Shown here: in pieces, positions 44,122 through 55,411 of the stretch | Layout of the letters: each line of letters opens with the position of its first letter | How positions within the stretch are numbered: the first letter of the stretch is position 1 | From: Orobanche coerulescens | Lineage: Eukaryota > Streptophyta > Magnoliopsida > Lamiales > Orobanchaceae | Reading direction: 5' to 3' | DNA: 64,000 nt | Assembly (NCBI GenBank): GCA_033398695.1 | Contig: CM065812.1 | Location: 142,110,858 to 142,174,857 of the forward strand | Made by a program: the position numbers and the translations under genes | Notes under the pieces: model-generated | Databases searched by the model: none | Told to the model about the DNA's origin: nothing | The model's input: only the letters and a program-made list of their open reading frames with translations

Positions 44122-45459
44122 ATGGCTAGGACTAAGAAGCTGAGCAAAAGGGCCAGGACTAAGTCGTCCCCCACTCGAGGGGAAACTTCTCGTAGTCGCG
44201 ACGAGTCGGAGGCGCACCAGTTCTCTGACCCGGAGATCCACAAAATCTTCAACGAGAAGATTCGCCCGCGACCTCTGATCCCGGAGAGGGGATTCACTCC
44301 AGCCCCCCAGGATGGGGAACTGCTGACTATGATAGACGAGATGGGGTGGGCCCGTTTCGCTGCACCCCCCGAGCCAGCAGTGATCTCGATAGTGCAGGAA
44401 TTCTATGCCAGCGCGTTATTGAAGCATATTCGGGCAGGCCAGATGATACAGCAGCTAGACACTCGGACGCAGGTCGTCGTCCGAGGCATTACAGTGGATT
44501 TCTCGGTGGCTGCTATTCGGAGGCTATTTGAGCCGTCGGTGGTTGATGACACGGCGTATTCGCGAGTTATGGATAGCCTCACGAAGGAGGCTCTGCTCGA
44601 GACTCTTACACAGCCCGACTCGGACTGGGAGCGGCGCGCACCGGCTTCTTCTACTTTCTACTTCAAGAGCTCGCGACTCATCCGGCTCGGGCGAGCATGG
44701 TTATACTTTATCTGTGCCCGTGTAGACCCTACTTCTCAGATCCGCACTGTCTTTCTCTCCCGAGCCCGGACATTATATGCTATCACCTCCGGGCTGCGAT
44801 TCGATGTGGCTCCTCTCCTGGTCCGATCTATCTTCCAGTGTATTCAGGGAGGGGCCAAGACGGGGTTGAAACACCCCTCTCTTATCTGTGCTCTGTGCCG
44901 GCAGTCGGGGCTGACGTGGTCGGACGACGATCCGATGCTAGCTCCTCAGGCCCCGATCGACCACCGCATCATCTCACATTTTGACCAGTGGGGAGGAGCA
45001 CCAGCGCATGCTCGGGGGAGAGGATTTCTACTAGATGAGGCCCACGAGGGGTCCCCCGAGCCTCTTTTGCTGACACAGGGGCAGGCAGATGCCAGCCCGC
45101 CGCCCGACAGAGAGTGATTGCAGGTGATGTTCGACGGGCTGAGGGAGGATATGAGGAGAGATAGAGAGAGGATATGAGGAGAGAGAGAGGAGATGAGGAG
45201 AGAGAGAGAGTCTTCTAGCTGAGATGAGAGGGGAGAGGCTGACGGAGAGGGAGAGCATCATTGCTGTCGTCACGGATGAGAGCAGGCCTGCCGGGCCAAC
45301 CGGTGTAAGGCGAGGCGTCTGGCAGCGAGGGACGCCTACCACCAGGAGCACCTTGCCGCATGGACGGCCCACATTCTGCACCCGGACGGGCCATTTATTG
45401 CACCTGCTCGGCCAGCCACACCACCCTCCTCACCGGATGACGCCGGCACCAGCTCGTGA
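44122..45459 (+). pseudogene. C: ORF2, plant transposon-protein family, nearly open
   Basis: Starts ATG 44122 (MARTKKLSKRARTK, a basic nuclear-localisation-like segment) and is open for 331 codons to TGA 45115-45117. Conserved with A: HQFSDPEIHKIFN, PRPLIPERGFTPAPQ, AVISIVQEFYASAL, VVVRGITVDFSVAAIRRLF, FYFKSSRLIRLGRAWLYFICARVDPTSQIRT, DHRIISHFDQWGGAPAHARGRGF. After the stop, a charged LREDMRRDRER segment and the C-terminus HILHPDGPFIAPARP...DDAGTS (to TGA 45457-45459) persist in other frames, so the full protein was about 440 residues. The role is unknown. Basic N-terminus plus C-terminal coiled coil would suit a nuclear, multimeric protein. Confidence 0.78.
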
Positions 45460-46731
45460 GAGGATTGTAGGGGAGTACTTGACCTTTCACTTTTATTGCA
45501 TATTATATTTTGTCCATTGAGGTCAACGTACGCCCTAAGTTTGGGGGGGTCTATTTCTGTTGCTACATTTACTGCTATACTTATTTCGTTTGCACTTCTT
45601 GTTAATTTTAGTGATCTTTTTATCGATAGCCTTGCTTGTCATGATTTTATTTTCATTCGTGCATTTTTCGTGCTTCTATTTGTGTAATACTGATGTTACG
45701 ACACTGTTTTTCTCTCTGAAGAAACGGTCGAGTTTTAGACGAGTTGTAGTCAGTGATTTCTATTTCTGCTAAGTCTTCATTTAGGTCCGAAATTTTTTCG
45801 TTTTTTGTAGAGACCTTAGCGGATAAGAGAGGAGACATACGTGTTTTCAAATCGCCATTGATACGTTTGGTTTCATTTTTCGGTTAGCTAGTCGTCCAGT
45901 AACATAAGTCGTGTTGGCACTTGAGTTTAGAGTTGGACAGCTTTTTCCCAAGAGTCGTGATATTATTTGTTCTATGACAGGAAGTCTAGTAACCGGGGGT
46001 ATTCGCGTGACCTGCTGTTTACTCTCGCGTAAAACGACGACCCTGATTAGACTAGTGATTTAGAAATTTCGCATGTGCCAATGATAGGGAGCCTAGTAAC
46101 CGGGAGTATTTGCGTGACCCGTTGTTTACTCTCACGTAAAACAGCGACCTTGATTCGGACATGCGGGAATAGCTATTCGAGTTGTTTCTCCGCTGTGGAG
46201 GGGAACTTAGTAACTAGAAACATCCATGTGCCCCATGAGTGTATTTTACGTCAAACGGTTTCCAAATACATGAGAATGGAAGTTCCACCCTAGGATTATC
46301 CCGATGAAACATCCCGAGATCCGAACCTAGTGGTCAACTCGAATCAATTTCTTGAGCATATATATAAAGGAATACTGTCCGAGAGTTATTTTTGATGAAA
46401 CTCGTGAAAATTTTGCCATTAGACTGTGGAACGGGGCGAATTAGCTTGTTTATTTTAACCTTTCATATTGACGGTCGGTTAGATTCACGTTTGTTAATCT
46501 TTGAGCTGGATTTTCTTCATGAACGAGTGATTAGGACTGAACTTGGTTACTTTTTGGAATCAGTGTTCTGAGTGTAGCTCGCTATTACGATACTCGTATT
46601 ACTCAGAGAGAATTTCAGGATAGTATTGATTAGGTTGAGCACTATGAGTTGCACGATTATTCACGATATTCTTTTGTTGAAATTAATTCTTTTTGCTTGA
46701 GGACAAGCAAAGGCTCAAGTTTGAGGGCATT
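45460..46731 (+). other. C: 3' untranslated region with triple repeat and polypurine tract
   Basis: No ORF accepted. Triple repeat units start near 45976, 46083 and 46193. The hairpin TTGCTTG-AGGA-CAAGCAA is at 46693-46710 and the tract AAGTTTGAGGGCATT precedes the LTR, here with one A in place of G. Confidence 0.7.
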
Positions 46732-47446
46732 TGTTAAGCGTATTTTTATACGCTTATTTATCATTCTTTTGTATTATTTTAGCGAGTAAAATTGCATAAA
46801 TGAGCTTTTAATGTCTTATTCTCGCATGTTTGACAGGAGATTGGAGTCCGGAAGCTAAAACGAGGCAAAACGGGCGAAAACGGCGAATTTTGGCCGTGGG
46901 CCGCGGCACAAGGCAAGTGGGCCGTGGCACACGAAGAGGACCAGCGGGCACCAGAGTAATCTGTACTCTGTGCCGCGTCACAGACCAGGTGAGCCGCGGC
47001 CGGAAAGAATCACGGCGCCTGAGTTTTAACTGACGCCATGTGCCGCGGCACAGATTAAGTGAGCCGCGGCACACAGGGCGGTTTTGGTGTGCTCCGTGCG
47101 GGTTTGGACCGTTTTGCAGCCAGTTCTCGACCTACTCACACGGACGCGATTTGGAGGCTATTGGGAGCTATAAATAAGGGTTTAAGACCCTAATTAATCA
47201 TCTTGGAGGCTTGGGAAAAGGAGGATCACAGAAGACTATCACATACGAGAGAAGCAGAAGACATCAAAGGCGGAGGGCGGAAGCCAGAAGAACGGAGGAA
47301 TCCGAGCTCTTCATCTGCGTTTGATTTTCATGCTTTTATTTATTAATTCTGTATTTTCATTATTTAGCATGTCAGGCTAAAACCCTTGTTCTAGGATTTT
47401 GATGAAACCTAAGTTTTGATGGATTTGCTTTAGATTATCTATATAG
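46732..47446 (+). repeat. C: 3' LTR, first part
   Basis: TGTTAAGCG onward. Palindrome cores at 46900/46921, 46972/46993 and 47042/47063 (all pairs 21 bp apart, pairs 49-51 bp apart), then TATAAATA at 47169-47176. Interrupted after TATAG (47442-47446) by copia element K. Confidence 0.9.
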
Positions 47447-49287
47447 TGTTAGGAATATGCCCTCGAATGCCACTCAGAGGATGAGAGAGTGAGAGCAATT
47501 ATACTGTAATTATGAATATTATATTTAATAAGGCAATTATTATTTATATATTATTGTATATCACTGGCATTGTGATTTGGTATATAGAATAATAGTCCTT
47601 GCATTTGAGAGTGAACATTCTACTCCTTATGGAGATAAGGAGATAGGCACTAGAAGTGTTTAGAGCTCGAATGCTTAACTAGTTCGCAAGTCGATAAAAC
47701 TTAACAGGACATTAAGTTTTAATAAGACTTGTATAACTGATGCTAGGATGTGTGCACGTCTTGATAGCATAGTTATAAGTATATTGGTGGGACCAGTATA
47801 CTTGAACATGACTCATACTCGATTCAGTCACACGGTATTCACTCTCGGAGAGTCGATGATGAATCGAAAGGTTGTGATAGTATACGTGGACCTTTGACTT
47901 GAGGGTTCAGTAGAAGATGTGTCTGTGACGTTTAGTTTGTCATTAGAGTAGTTAGACTCATTTGCTTAATTGCTGAGTCGACCTCGAAGTGCGGACTATA
48001 CGGGCACGTAGCAGTCTTTGCTGAACGCCAAGAAAGGATTCTATCTCCTGTTAGTGAGCAGGCGAATGTCCTATACGGTTAATGGAAAATAAGATCATAA
48101 GTCTTTGGCCAAAGCATTCTGATATAGTCGTATTAGATACACTATTAATCAGTCGGTCTTGATTTGCATTAACACATGTATAGAGTTTAGTCAACAGTAG
48201 GGTTTGACTTTACCGTGACCCGAAGACTTGACTGGGACATCTGATGAAGGGTCTATAGGTATATAGTATTCATGACATAATGGTTCTGGAATGATTCGTT
48301 CATTCATTCTCAGTCGGGGTTTACAGTGCGGCCCGCTAGGCTGGCTAAGTGCTGCCCGCACTCATTGGTCCCTCCCAATGCCGGCTGAGACGAACCTACG
48401 GAGTCGCGCAATAGGATCATTGATGGATAAATGTGAATTAATAATCTCTCTTATAATATTAGATATTAGATATCTAAGTTTGATTTATCGGATAAATCAA
48501 ATAGCGGTCTTATGAATTGTAAGTAGGTTACTGGGTGATTACTTTAATTCATAAATTATATTTCTTAGAGACATATATATTTGTGTTTGATATAATTAAT
48601 TAATTAGATTAATTAATTAGTCCAAACACATTGGAAATAAAACGGATTCGTTTGACGAACATCCGGTACACGAGGGATTCGTTTTGACGAACATCCAGTA
48701 CACGAGCCGAGTAAATTCGACATGTCTTCTTGGAAATTTCCCTTAAGGCCGCCCCCCTCCCTCTATTGTCTTTTTTAAACTTATTTTATGTCACTAGGTG
48801 ACATATGTGAGGTGTATTTGATACCCTCAATCATGTATTAAAGGATGACTTTCATTTTTTATAAATAAAAGTCTTTAAAAAGGAGAGAGGACAACTTCTT
48901 CTTGTAAGAACTCAAAATCACGAATTTGAGAGAGAGAGAGTAAGGTTGAAAACTTCATCTTGATCTTAGAGACAAGATATAAGAAGAATACATTGAGAGA
49001 GAAAATTCCTACAAGCTTCCCTAGCCGCATTCTTGAAGAAAGGAAGCTTGTCGATTTTTCCATCAAGTTCCGGCGTGTGAAGTAGAGGCATCTTGCTTTA
49101 GGTGCTTGGAACGAAGGACTCTTCATCATCATCATCATCATACGAAGGTTTTTTCGGAGACATCATAGGTATGGGACTTTGATTCCTTGATCTTCGTATT
49201 TTTCTTTTCGTATATACGTTACTTGATCGATCCTCTTAGGGATTCCGTTATTCTTCCGCTGCGTTTATTTTATGTGGAATCCCAACA
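47447..49287 (+). repeat. K: 5' LTR
   Basis: TGTTAGGAATATGCC to GTGGAATCCCAACA. TATA-like TTTATAAATAAA near 48859-48870. Two tandem copies of a roughly 31-bp unit (GACGAACATCC, GTACACGAG) at about 48650-48710. Differs from the 3' LTR at only scattered bases and short indels. The short ORFs inside are not supported. Confidence 0.94.
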
Positions 49288-50973
49288 GTGGTATCAGAGC
49301 GAGGTCAAATATATCGTATATACGATCATCTTTGCATTTGGAATGTTATTTGATGATGTTTATGATTTAGAATCATAATAGATATAATCGAAGAAATTTA
49401 ATCGTTCGTAGTAAGTCAAGTTTCGACTATTTTATGTGAATTATAAATCTGAAAAATTTGATTTTTGTTGATTTATAAGTTCTTCATGAAGTTAAGAAAC
49501 TTTTCGTTTTAGGCGAGTCGAAAAATGAGAAAAGCGGGGTTAAACACGAATACCGCACGAAGACGCAGGCGTGCCGTGACTTGGGCTAACTGCTGGCCGC
49601 CGAGAGTGACTCGGTAGGCTCTTGTAGCTGCTCGGCCGGCGCCGGCGATGGCGAGAGTGACTCGGTCGGGCGTTTCTCGGGTTTTCGGCCCGATTTTGAA
49701 TCGGGCCGTGGTGGGCACGATCTTGGATTTTCAGGACTCCATTTTTGTGTTTATATTTCGTTGTAATAATTTTGAAATTTAAATTGGATTTAATTGGATT
49801 TAATAAAATATTTGGAATATCTTTTTATTAAGGGAAATTATTAGACGAGAATATTGTTTTGGCGGATTAGTTTGAGCGGATTAAAATGACGATTATAAAT
49901 ATTAATTTGATTAATATTGTAGAAATTAAATAGATTAATTTTTATATTAATTGGATTAATATATTAATTGATTATTTAATTTCATTTACCGTTACATGTT
50001 GTATGGAATGCCTTATGTGATGGTGATATAGCTCGTGGACTTAGTTGTTGATTTGTTCGATTCGATATGGTTGTAAAGGCCATTTTGAGCCTATTTATTT
50101 TTACTAGAAAATATGTATTATAGGACGTATTGTTCAATGATGTAATTATTCATATGGCTATGACGAAGACCGAAGACGACCGACGGAAGACGAAGAATCA
50201 ATCGTATTTTCCTTTCTTTATTTGGCTTGGCCCAATACTTAGGAAAAAGTCCATGAGCTATATGTTGGTAGTAACTAGGTTGCTATTTATTGTTTTTCAT
50301 TTTGAATGATTGACAAACCACAAACCGCGCTTATAAACGGATTAATGTGCAAAGTGTAACATATAATCGAATTAATACTCCCACTTACAAACACTAAGTT
50401 ATCAAGGTTACGAGGTTTCCTACCCTCCGTCAAACTCATGGAAAATTGAAATCTAAACCGGAATATTATTCTTTTGAGTATGTCGGGGTAATATTTTTGG
50501 GGAAAGTTGATAAATTCCTAGAGTGCATTAGATGCCTTTGGTTGTGACAAATCAAACCCCTATAAACCGTATGGGTTGCCGGGTAAGATTCAATTGTCAG
50601 ACTAATAGGAGTAGACGGTTTAAACTTAGATAGTTCAGCGAGCCATAGAAACCGAATCGGTTGAGGGCAAGTGAACTAGGGGTAAAAGAAGATCGAATCA
50701 TCCATTAGATGGATTGGTATTAGACACCACTTTATAAAGAATAATAGAATATAAACCGTATGGGTTGCCCTCTATTAAACTTTGTAAAGAAATCGATCAC
50801 AACTATGAAGTCACCCAAGGCTTCCGGATTTAACATGGGAGTGTGTAAATGCCGATAAAATAGTGGGAGCCGAGTTATGAATAAAGAAAGTCCTTAAATT
50901 CTTTACTCGGATCATAATTAAACAATCACTAACGAATCTCATATTATTCTCTGCAGTTAACAAAACTCTCAAT
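49288..50973 (+). other. K: primer-binding site and long leader
   Basis: TGGTATCAGAGC (49289-49300) matches the initiator tRNA-Met primer site used by most plant copia elements. The next 1.67 kb has no accepted ORF. A 20-bp block TATAAACCGTATGGGTTGCC occurs twice (about 50562 and 50753). Confidence 0.8.
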
Positions 50974-51909
50974 ATGACAATGAACCCACTCGCTATACTA
51001 CTTGAAAAGAACGTCCTGACTGGTCCGAGCTATGTGGACTGGCTTTGGAACTTGAGGATTGTCCTAACTATGGAAATGCTGGGATACGTCTTGGAGGCGG
51101 ACATCCCAGCGGCTCCTGCAAGAACCCGAGCCAATCAGGAAGATGTCGATGCCCATGAGAAATGGGTAAAAGACGACATAAGAGTGCGAGGGTACATGTT
51201 AGGCTCAATGACCAATGAGCTTCAACGTGCCCATGAAAAGATGACGTCTTCACGAGCCATCTTAGCACACCTGGATGAGCTCTATGGAGAGCATAGCCGA
51301 ACTGCTAGATATGAGATATCAAAGCAATTATTCGGCTCCAGGATGAAGGAAGGAGAGAAGGTTGGGGACCATGTCCTCAAGATGATCTCGATGATTGAGA
51401 GATTGGAAGCTCTTGATTTTCAGATGCATGCATCTCTCCAAACTGACCTTATCCTGAAGTCACTTCCTGACTCCTTTTCCCAATTTGTCATGAACTTCAA
51501 CCGCAATGAGATTGCATGTAACTTAGCTGGGCTAATGAACAAACTGACGACTGCCCAGTCTCAGATGAAGACAAAGGGAAAGGAAGCTGCACTTGTGATT
51601 TCTTCTAAGACATGGAAGTCCAAGAATAAGAAGAAAAAGAACAAGAAGCAGTTAGGTCCGATAGCCAAGATCGACAAGGAAAGGGGCAAGGCCCCAATGG
51701 TTCAAAAGAGCAAAGGGTCCAAGAAAACAGATGTGTGCCTCAACTGCGGTGAGCTAGGCCACTGGAAGAGGTATTGTCCAAAGCTTGACCGTAATGCGCC
51801 TTCAGGTACGGAACTACTAGTTTTAGAAACAAATTGTTCTGTAACTGTATATTCTACTTCTTGGATACTTGATTCCGATGCGAGTTCTCACATTTGTACA
51901 ATGAATTAA
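50974..51909 (+). pseudogene. K: gag and start of protease
   Basis: ATG 50974 (MTMNPLAILLEKN). Capsid of the copia gag-polypeptide type (NVLTGPSYVDWLWNLRIVL; LDELYGEHSRTARYEISKQLF; KSLPDSFSQFVMNFN), a lysine-rich stretch KNKKKKNKKQ, zinc knuckle CLNCGELGHWKRYC (near 51737) and the protease strand WILDSDASSH. The active-site strand reads DSDAS instead of the usual D-S/T-GAS, and TAA at 51907-51909 stops it. The gag itself is intact for about 290 residues. Confidence 0.9.
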
Positions 51910-52002
51910 GATCTGGAACGAAGTAGGAAGCTGGATTCAGGGGAGGTGATGGTCACCGTCGGAAGTGGGCATAGTGTCTAGGCTTCTAATATCGGATCCC
52001 TT

Positions 52003-52227
52003 ATGTTGGATTTAGAATCTGGTTTTATTCTCACTTTAGAAGATGTACTTGTTTTGCCCAAGGGGCACAAGAATATTGTATCAATTCCGGTCATGGACCG
52101 AAAGGGATTTCACTTCTTTATTGGAGATGGGTCCTGTCGTATTTATTTCAGAAATAAATTGGTTGGTACTGCTACATTATTAAAAGAGGGTTTCTACCTA
52201 TGCAACATGGTGCAAAACTTTCCTTAG
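52003..52227 (+). pseudogene. K: protease remainder and pre-integrase fragment
   Basis: LEDVLVLPKGHKNIVSIPVMDRKGFHF and GFYLCNM are the protease end and GAG-pre-integrase region. The coding run ends about 52205, where it joins RT sequence in another frame; about 2 kb that would encode integrase and most of RT are absent. Confidence 0.8.
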
Positions 52228-52952
52228 AGATGTGTCCTCAAAGTGAGGAAGATAGAAAGGAAATGGGCAAGGTACCTTATGCTTCGGCAGTAGGTAGCCT
52301 TATGTATGCAATGATTTGCACTAGACCGGACATTGCCTATGCTGTGAGCGTAGTAAGCCGGTTTCAGTCAAATCCAGGGCAGGAACATTGGACTGCTGTA
52401 AAGAACATTCTTAAGTACCTAAGGAGGACTAAAGACTTGGTTCTTACATACGGTGGTGGAGAACTAAGAGTGATGGGTTATACAGACTCAGATTTTTCGG
52501 GGGACATGGATGCTCAGATGTCCACATCAGGGTATATCTTTACTCTGAATGGTGGGGCAGTTTCTTGGAGAAGTGCCAAGCAAAGTTCGACTGCTATCTC
52601 TACATGTCAAGTCGAATATCAAGCAGCCACGGAGGCTGCTAAAGAAGCTTTTTGGATAAAGAAGTTCACTGAGGAACTTCAAGTGGTTCCTAACGCAGAG
52701 AAGCCCGTGACCTTTGTTTTGTGACAACGGAGCATTGCACGAGGCTAAGAGCCTAGGGCTCACCACAACACCAAACAACTTTCGAGAAAATAACAATGTC
52801 TAAGAGAAATGGTTCGGGATGGGAATGTTACACTGCAGAGAGTAGACACAAAGCAAATAACGTTCCGATCCGCTTACCAAGCCACTATCTCGAAGGTCTT
52901 AGAGAGACATCTGGAGAGTATGGGTATTAGATACCATAGTTTGTGGCATTGA
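52205..52952 (+). pseudogene. K: end of reverse transcriptase and RNase H
   Basis: Starts with LSLEMCPQSEEDRKEM, then VPYASAVGSLMYAMICTRPDIAYAV and KNILKYLRRTKDLVLTY; RNase H GYTDSDFSGD, STSGYIFTLNGGAVSWRSAKQ and VEYQAATEAAKEAFW. A frameshift near 52720 breaks the tail, but CDNGALHEAKSL, DPLTKPLS and LESMGIRYHSLWH remain up to the natural TGA at 52950-52952, 15 bp before the LTR and overlapping the polypurine tract GTGCAAGTGGGAGA. Confidence 0.9.
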
Positions 52953-52967
52953 GTGCAAGTGGGAGAT

Positions 52968-54801
52968 TGTTAGGAATATGCCCTCGAATGCCACTCAGAG
53001 GATGAGAGAGTGAGAGCAATTGTATTGTAATTATGAATATTATTTAATAAGGCAATTATTATTTCTATATTATTGTATATCACTGGCATTGTGATTTGGT
53101 ATATAGAATAATAGTCCTTGCATTTGAGAGTGAACATTCTACTCCTTATGGAGATAAGGAGATAGGCACTAGAAGTGTTTAGAGCTCGAATGCTTAACTA
53201 GTTCGCAAGTCGATAAAACATAACAGGACATTAAGTTTTAATAAGACTTGTATAACTGATGCTAGGATGTGTGCACGTCTTGATAGCATAGTTATAAGTA
53301 TATTGGTGGGACCAGTATACTTGAACATGACTCATACTCGATTCAGTCACACGGTATTCACTCTCGGAGAGTCGATGTCAAATCGAAAGGTTGTGATAGT
53401 ATACGTGGACCTTTGACTTGAGGGTTCAGTAGAAGATGTGTCTGTGACGTTTAGTTTGTCATTAGAGTAGTTAGACTCATTTGCTTAATTACTGAGTCGA
53501 CCTCGAAGTGCGGACTATACGGACAGGTAGCAGTCTTTGCTGAACGCCAAGAAAGGATTCTATCTCCTGTTAGTGAGCAGGCGAATGTCCTATACGGTTA
53601 ATGGAAAATAAGATCATAAGTCTTTGGCCAAAGCATTCTGATATAGTCGTATTAGATACACTATTAATCAGTCGGTCTTGATTTGCATTAACAGATGTAT
53701 AGAGTTTAGTCAACAGTAGGGTTTGACTTTACCGTGACCCGAAGACTTGACCGGGACATCTGATGAAGGGTCTATACGTATATAGTATTCATGACATAAT
53801 GGTTCTGGAATGATTCGTTCATTCGTTCTCAGTCGGGGTTTATAGTGCGGCCCGCTAGGCTGGCTAAGTGCTGCCCGCACTCATTGGTTCCTCCCAATGT
53901 CGGCTGAGACGAACCTACGGAGTCGCGCAATAGGATCATTGATGGATAAATGTGAATTAATAATCTCTCTTATAATATTAGATATTAGATATCTAAGTTT
54001 GATTTATCGGATAAATCAAATAGCGGTCTTATGAATTGTAAGTAGGTTACTGGGTGATTACTTTAATTCATAAATTATATTTCTTAGAGACATATATATT
54101 TGTGTTTTATATAATTAATTAATTGGATTAATTAATTAGTCCAAACACATTGGAAATAAAACGGATTCGTTTGACGAACATCCGGTACACGAGGGATTCG
54201 TTTTGACGAACATCCAGTACACGAGCCGAGTAAATTCGACATGTCTTCTTGGAAATTTCCCTTAAGGCCGCCCCCCTCCCTCTCTTGTCTTTTTTAAACT
54301 TATTTTATGTCACTAGGTGACATATGTGAGGTGTATTTGATACCCTCAATCATGTGTTAAAGGATGACTTTCATTTTTTATAAATAAAAGTCTTTAAAAA
54401 GGAGAGAGGACAATTTCTTCTTGTAAGAACTCAAAATCACGAATTTGAGAGAGAGAGTAAGGTTGAAAACTTCATCTTGATCTTAGAGACAATATATAAG
54501 AATAATACATTGAGAGAGAAAATTCCTACAAGCTTCCCTAGCCACATTCTTGAAGAAAGGAAGCTTGTCGATTTTTCCATCAAGTTCCGGCGTGTGAAGT
54601 AGAGGCATCTTGCTTTAGGTGCATGGAACGAAGGGCTCTTCATCATCATCATCATACGAAGGTTTTTTCAGAGACATCATAGGTATGGGACTTTGATTCC
54701 TTGATCTTCGTATTTTTCTTTTCGTATATACGTTACTTGATCGATCCTCTTAGGGATTCCGTTATTCTTCCGCTGCGTTTATTTTCTGTGGAATCCCAAC
54801 A
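52968..54801 (+). repeat. K: 3' LTR
   Basis: Preceded by AAGTGGGAGAT. Begins TGTTAGG and ends CCCAACA, followed by TATAG. Nearly identical to 47447-49287, implying a recent insertion relative to its neighbours. Confidence 0.94.
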
Positions 54802-54806
54802 TATAG

Positions 54807-55411
54807 TTCCCTTTTCTATTGAGTTTTCCCAATTGATTTTAATGCTTTCAATTCTCTGGCCAATAGTTGGATTGTTTTAATTACCTTACTCGAATCGGGA
54901 GAGGAGAGTTGGTTAGGAACTGTTGGTGAGGACCGTTTTATCTTGTGAGATAGGAATATACTCATAGGAACTACGTGGCCTTTTGAAGATTTTATGCTTT
55001 TTGCCTATTGACGAATTAATTCACCTAGGGATAGAGTGCGTTATTCGCCTTTAGAAAAATCTATTGACCTCGGGAGAGGCAGTAGAGTATTTTAGCAATC
55101 TTCGCCTTCAATAAATTGGGAAAATCATTAATTTCAGATAATCGAGAGTAAATTCAGATAAACTGAGGTGGATTCATAATCCTAGAATTATTCATCATTT
55201 GATTTTCCTTCTTTGATCGATCGTTTATACTGTTTAGCCTTTATTAATTCTTTTAGTAATTAATTGCAACCCAAAGTTCGATTGTTCAAATAAAACTAGA
55301 ATACATAAAAATCGGTAGTTAGTAACTCAGTCCTCGTGGGAACGATACTCACTCATCACTTTATTACTTGTCAACGATAACGTGCACTTGCGTTAACGAA
55401 AAATCGCAACA
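54807..55411 (+). repeat. C: 3' LTR, second part
   Basis: Continues the LTR after K. CTCGGGAGAGGCAGTAGAG at about 55070 and the end CGTGCACTTG...CGCAACA match 39915-40253. With 46732-47446 the LTR is 1320 bp. The next base begins LTR G. Confidence 0.9.

Larger units (their letters stand above)
47442..54806 (+). mobile_element. K: Ty1/copia element with large internal deletion
   Basis: LTRs 47447-49287 (1841 bp) and 52968-54801 (1834 bp), TGTTAGG to CCCAACA, flanked by TATAG on both sides (47442-47446, 54802-54806). Internal 3.7 kb: primer site TGGTATCAGAGC (49289-49300), 1.7-kb leader, gag-protease start, then a jump to the end of RT and RNase H; integrase and most of RT are missing. The order of the remnants (protease/pre-integrase before RT) and the KILKYLRRTKD and GYTDSDF motifs identify copia. 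Confidence 0.94.
39699..55411 (+). mobile_element. C: Athila-type gag-protease plus ORF2 element, hosting K
   Basis: 5' LTR (39699-40253), primer site (40260), gag-protease (40398-42993), hairpin, palindrome array with TATA-like box, intron, ORF2 (44122-45459), triple repeat, polypurine tract and 3' LTR (46732-47446 continued at 54807-55411). No RT, RNase H or integrase. The order is the same as in A although the sequences have diverged clearly, so this is a stable family architecture. The right flank is LTR G; no matching duplication is visible because the left flank is rearranged. Confidence 0.85.

Noticed and set aside
49118..49141. ATC trinucleotide run in the K LTR
   Set aside because: A plain microsatellite, one unit shorter in the other LTR; no evident role.
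49289..49300. tRNA-like sequence TGGTATCAGAGC
   Set aside because: It is the primer-binding site next to an LTR, here and at 60023; no cloverleaf surrounds it.
47447..54801. Two independent copia insertions
   Set aside because: The two near-identical 1.84-kb copies share orientation, enclose one internal region with primer site and polypurine tract, and have a single TATAG duplication outside, so they are the LTR pair of one element.
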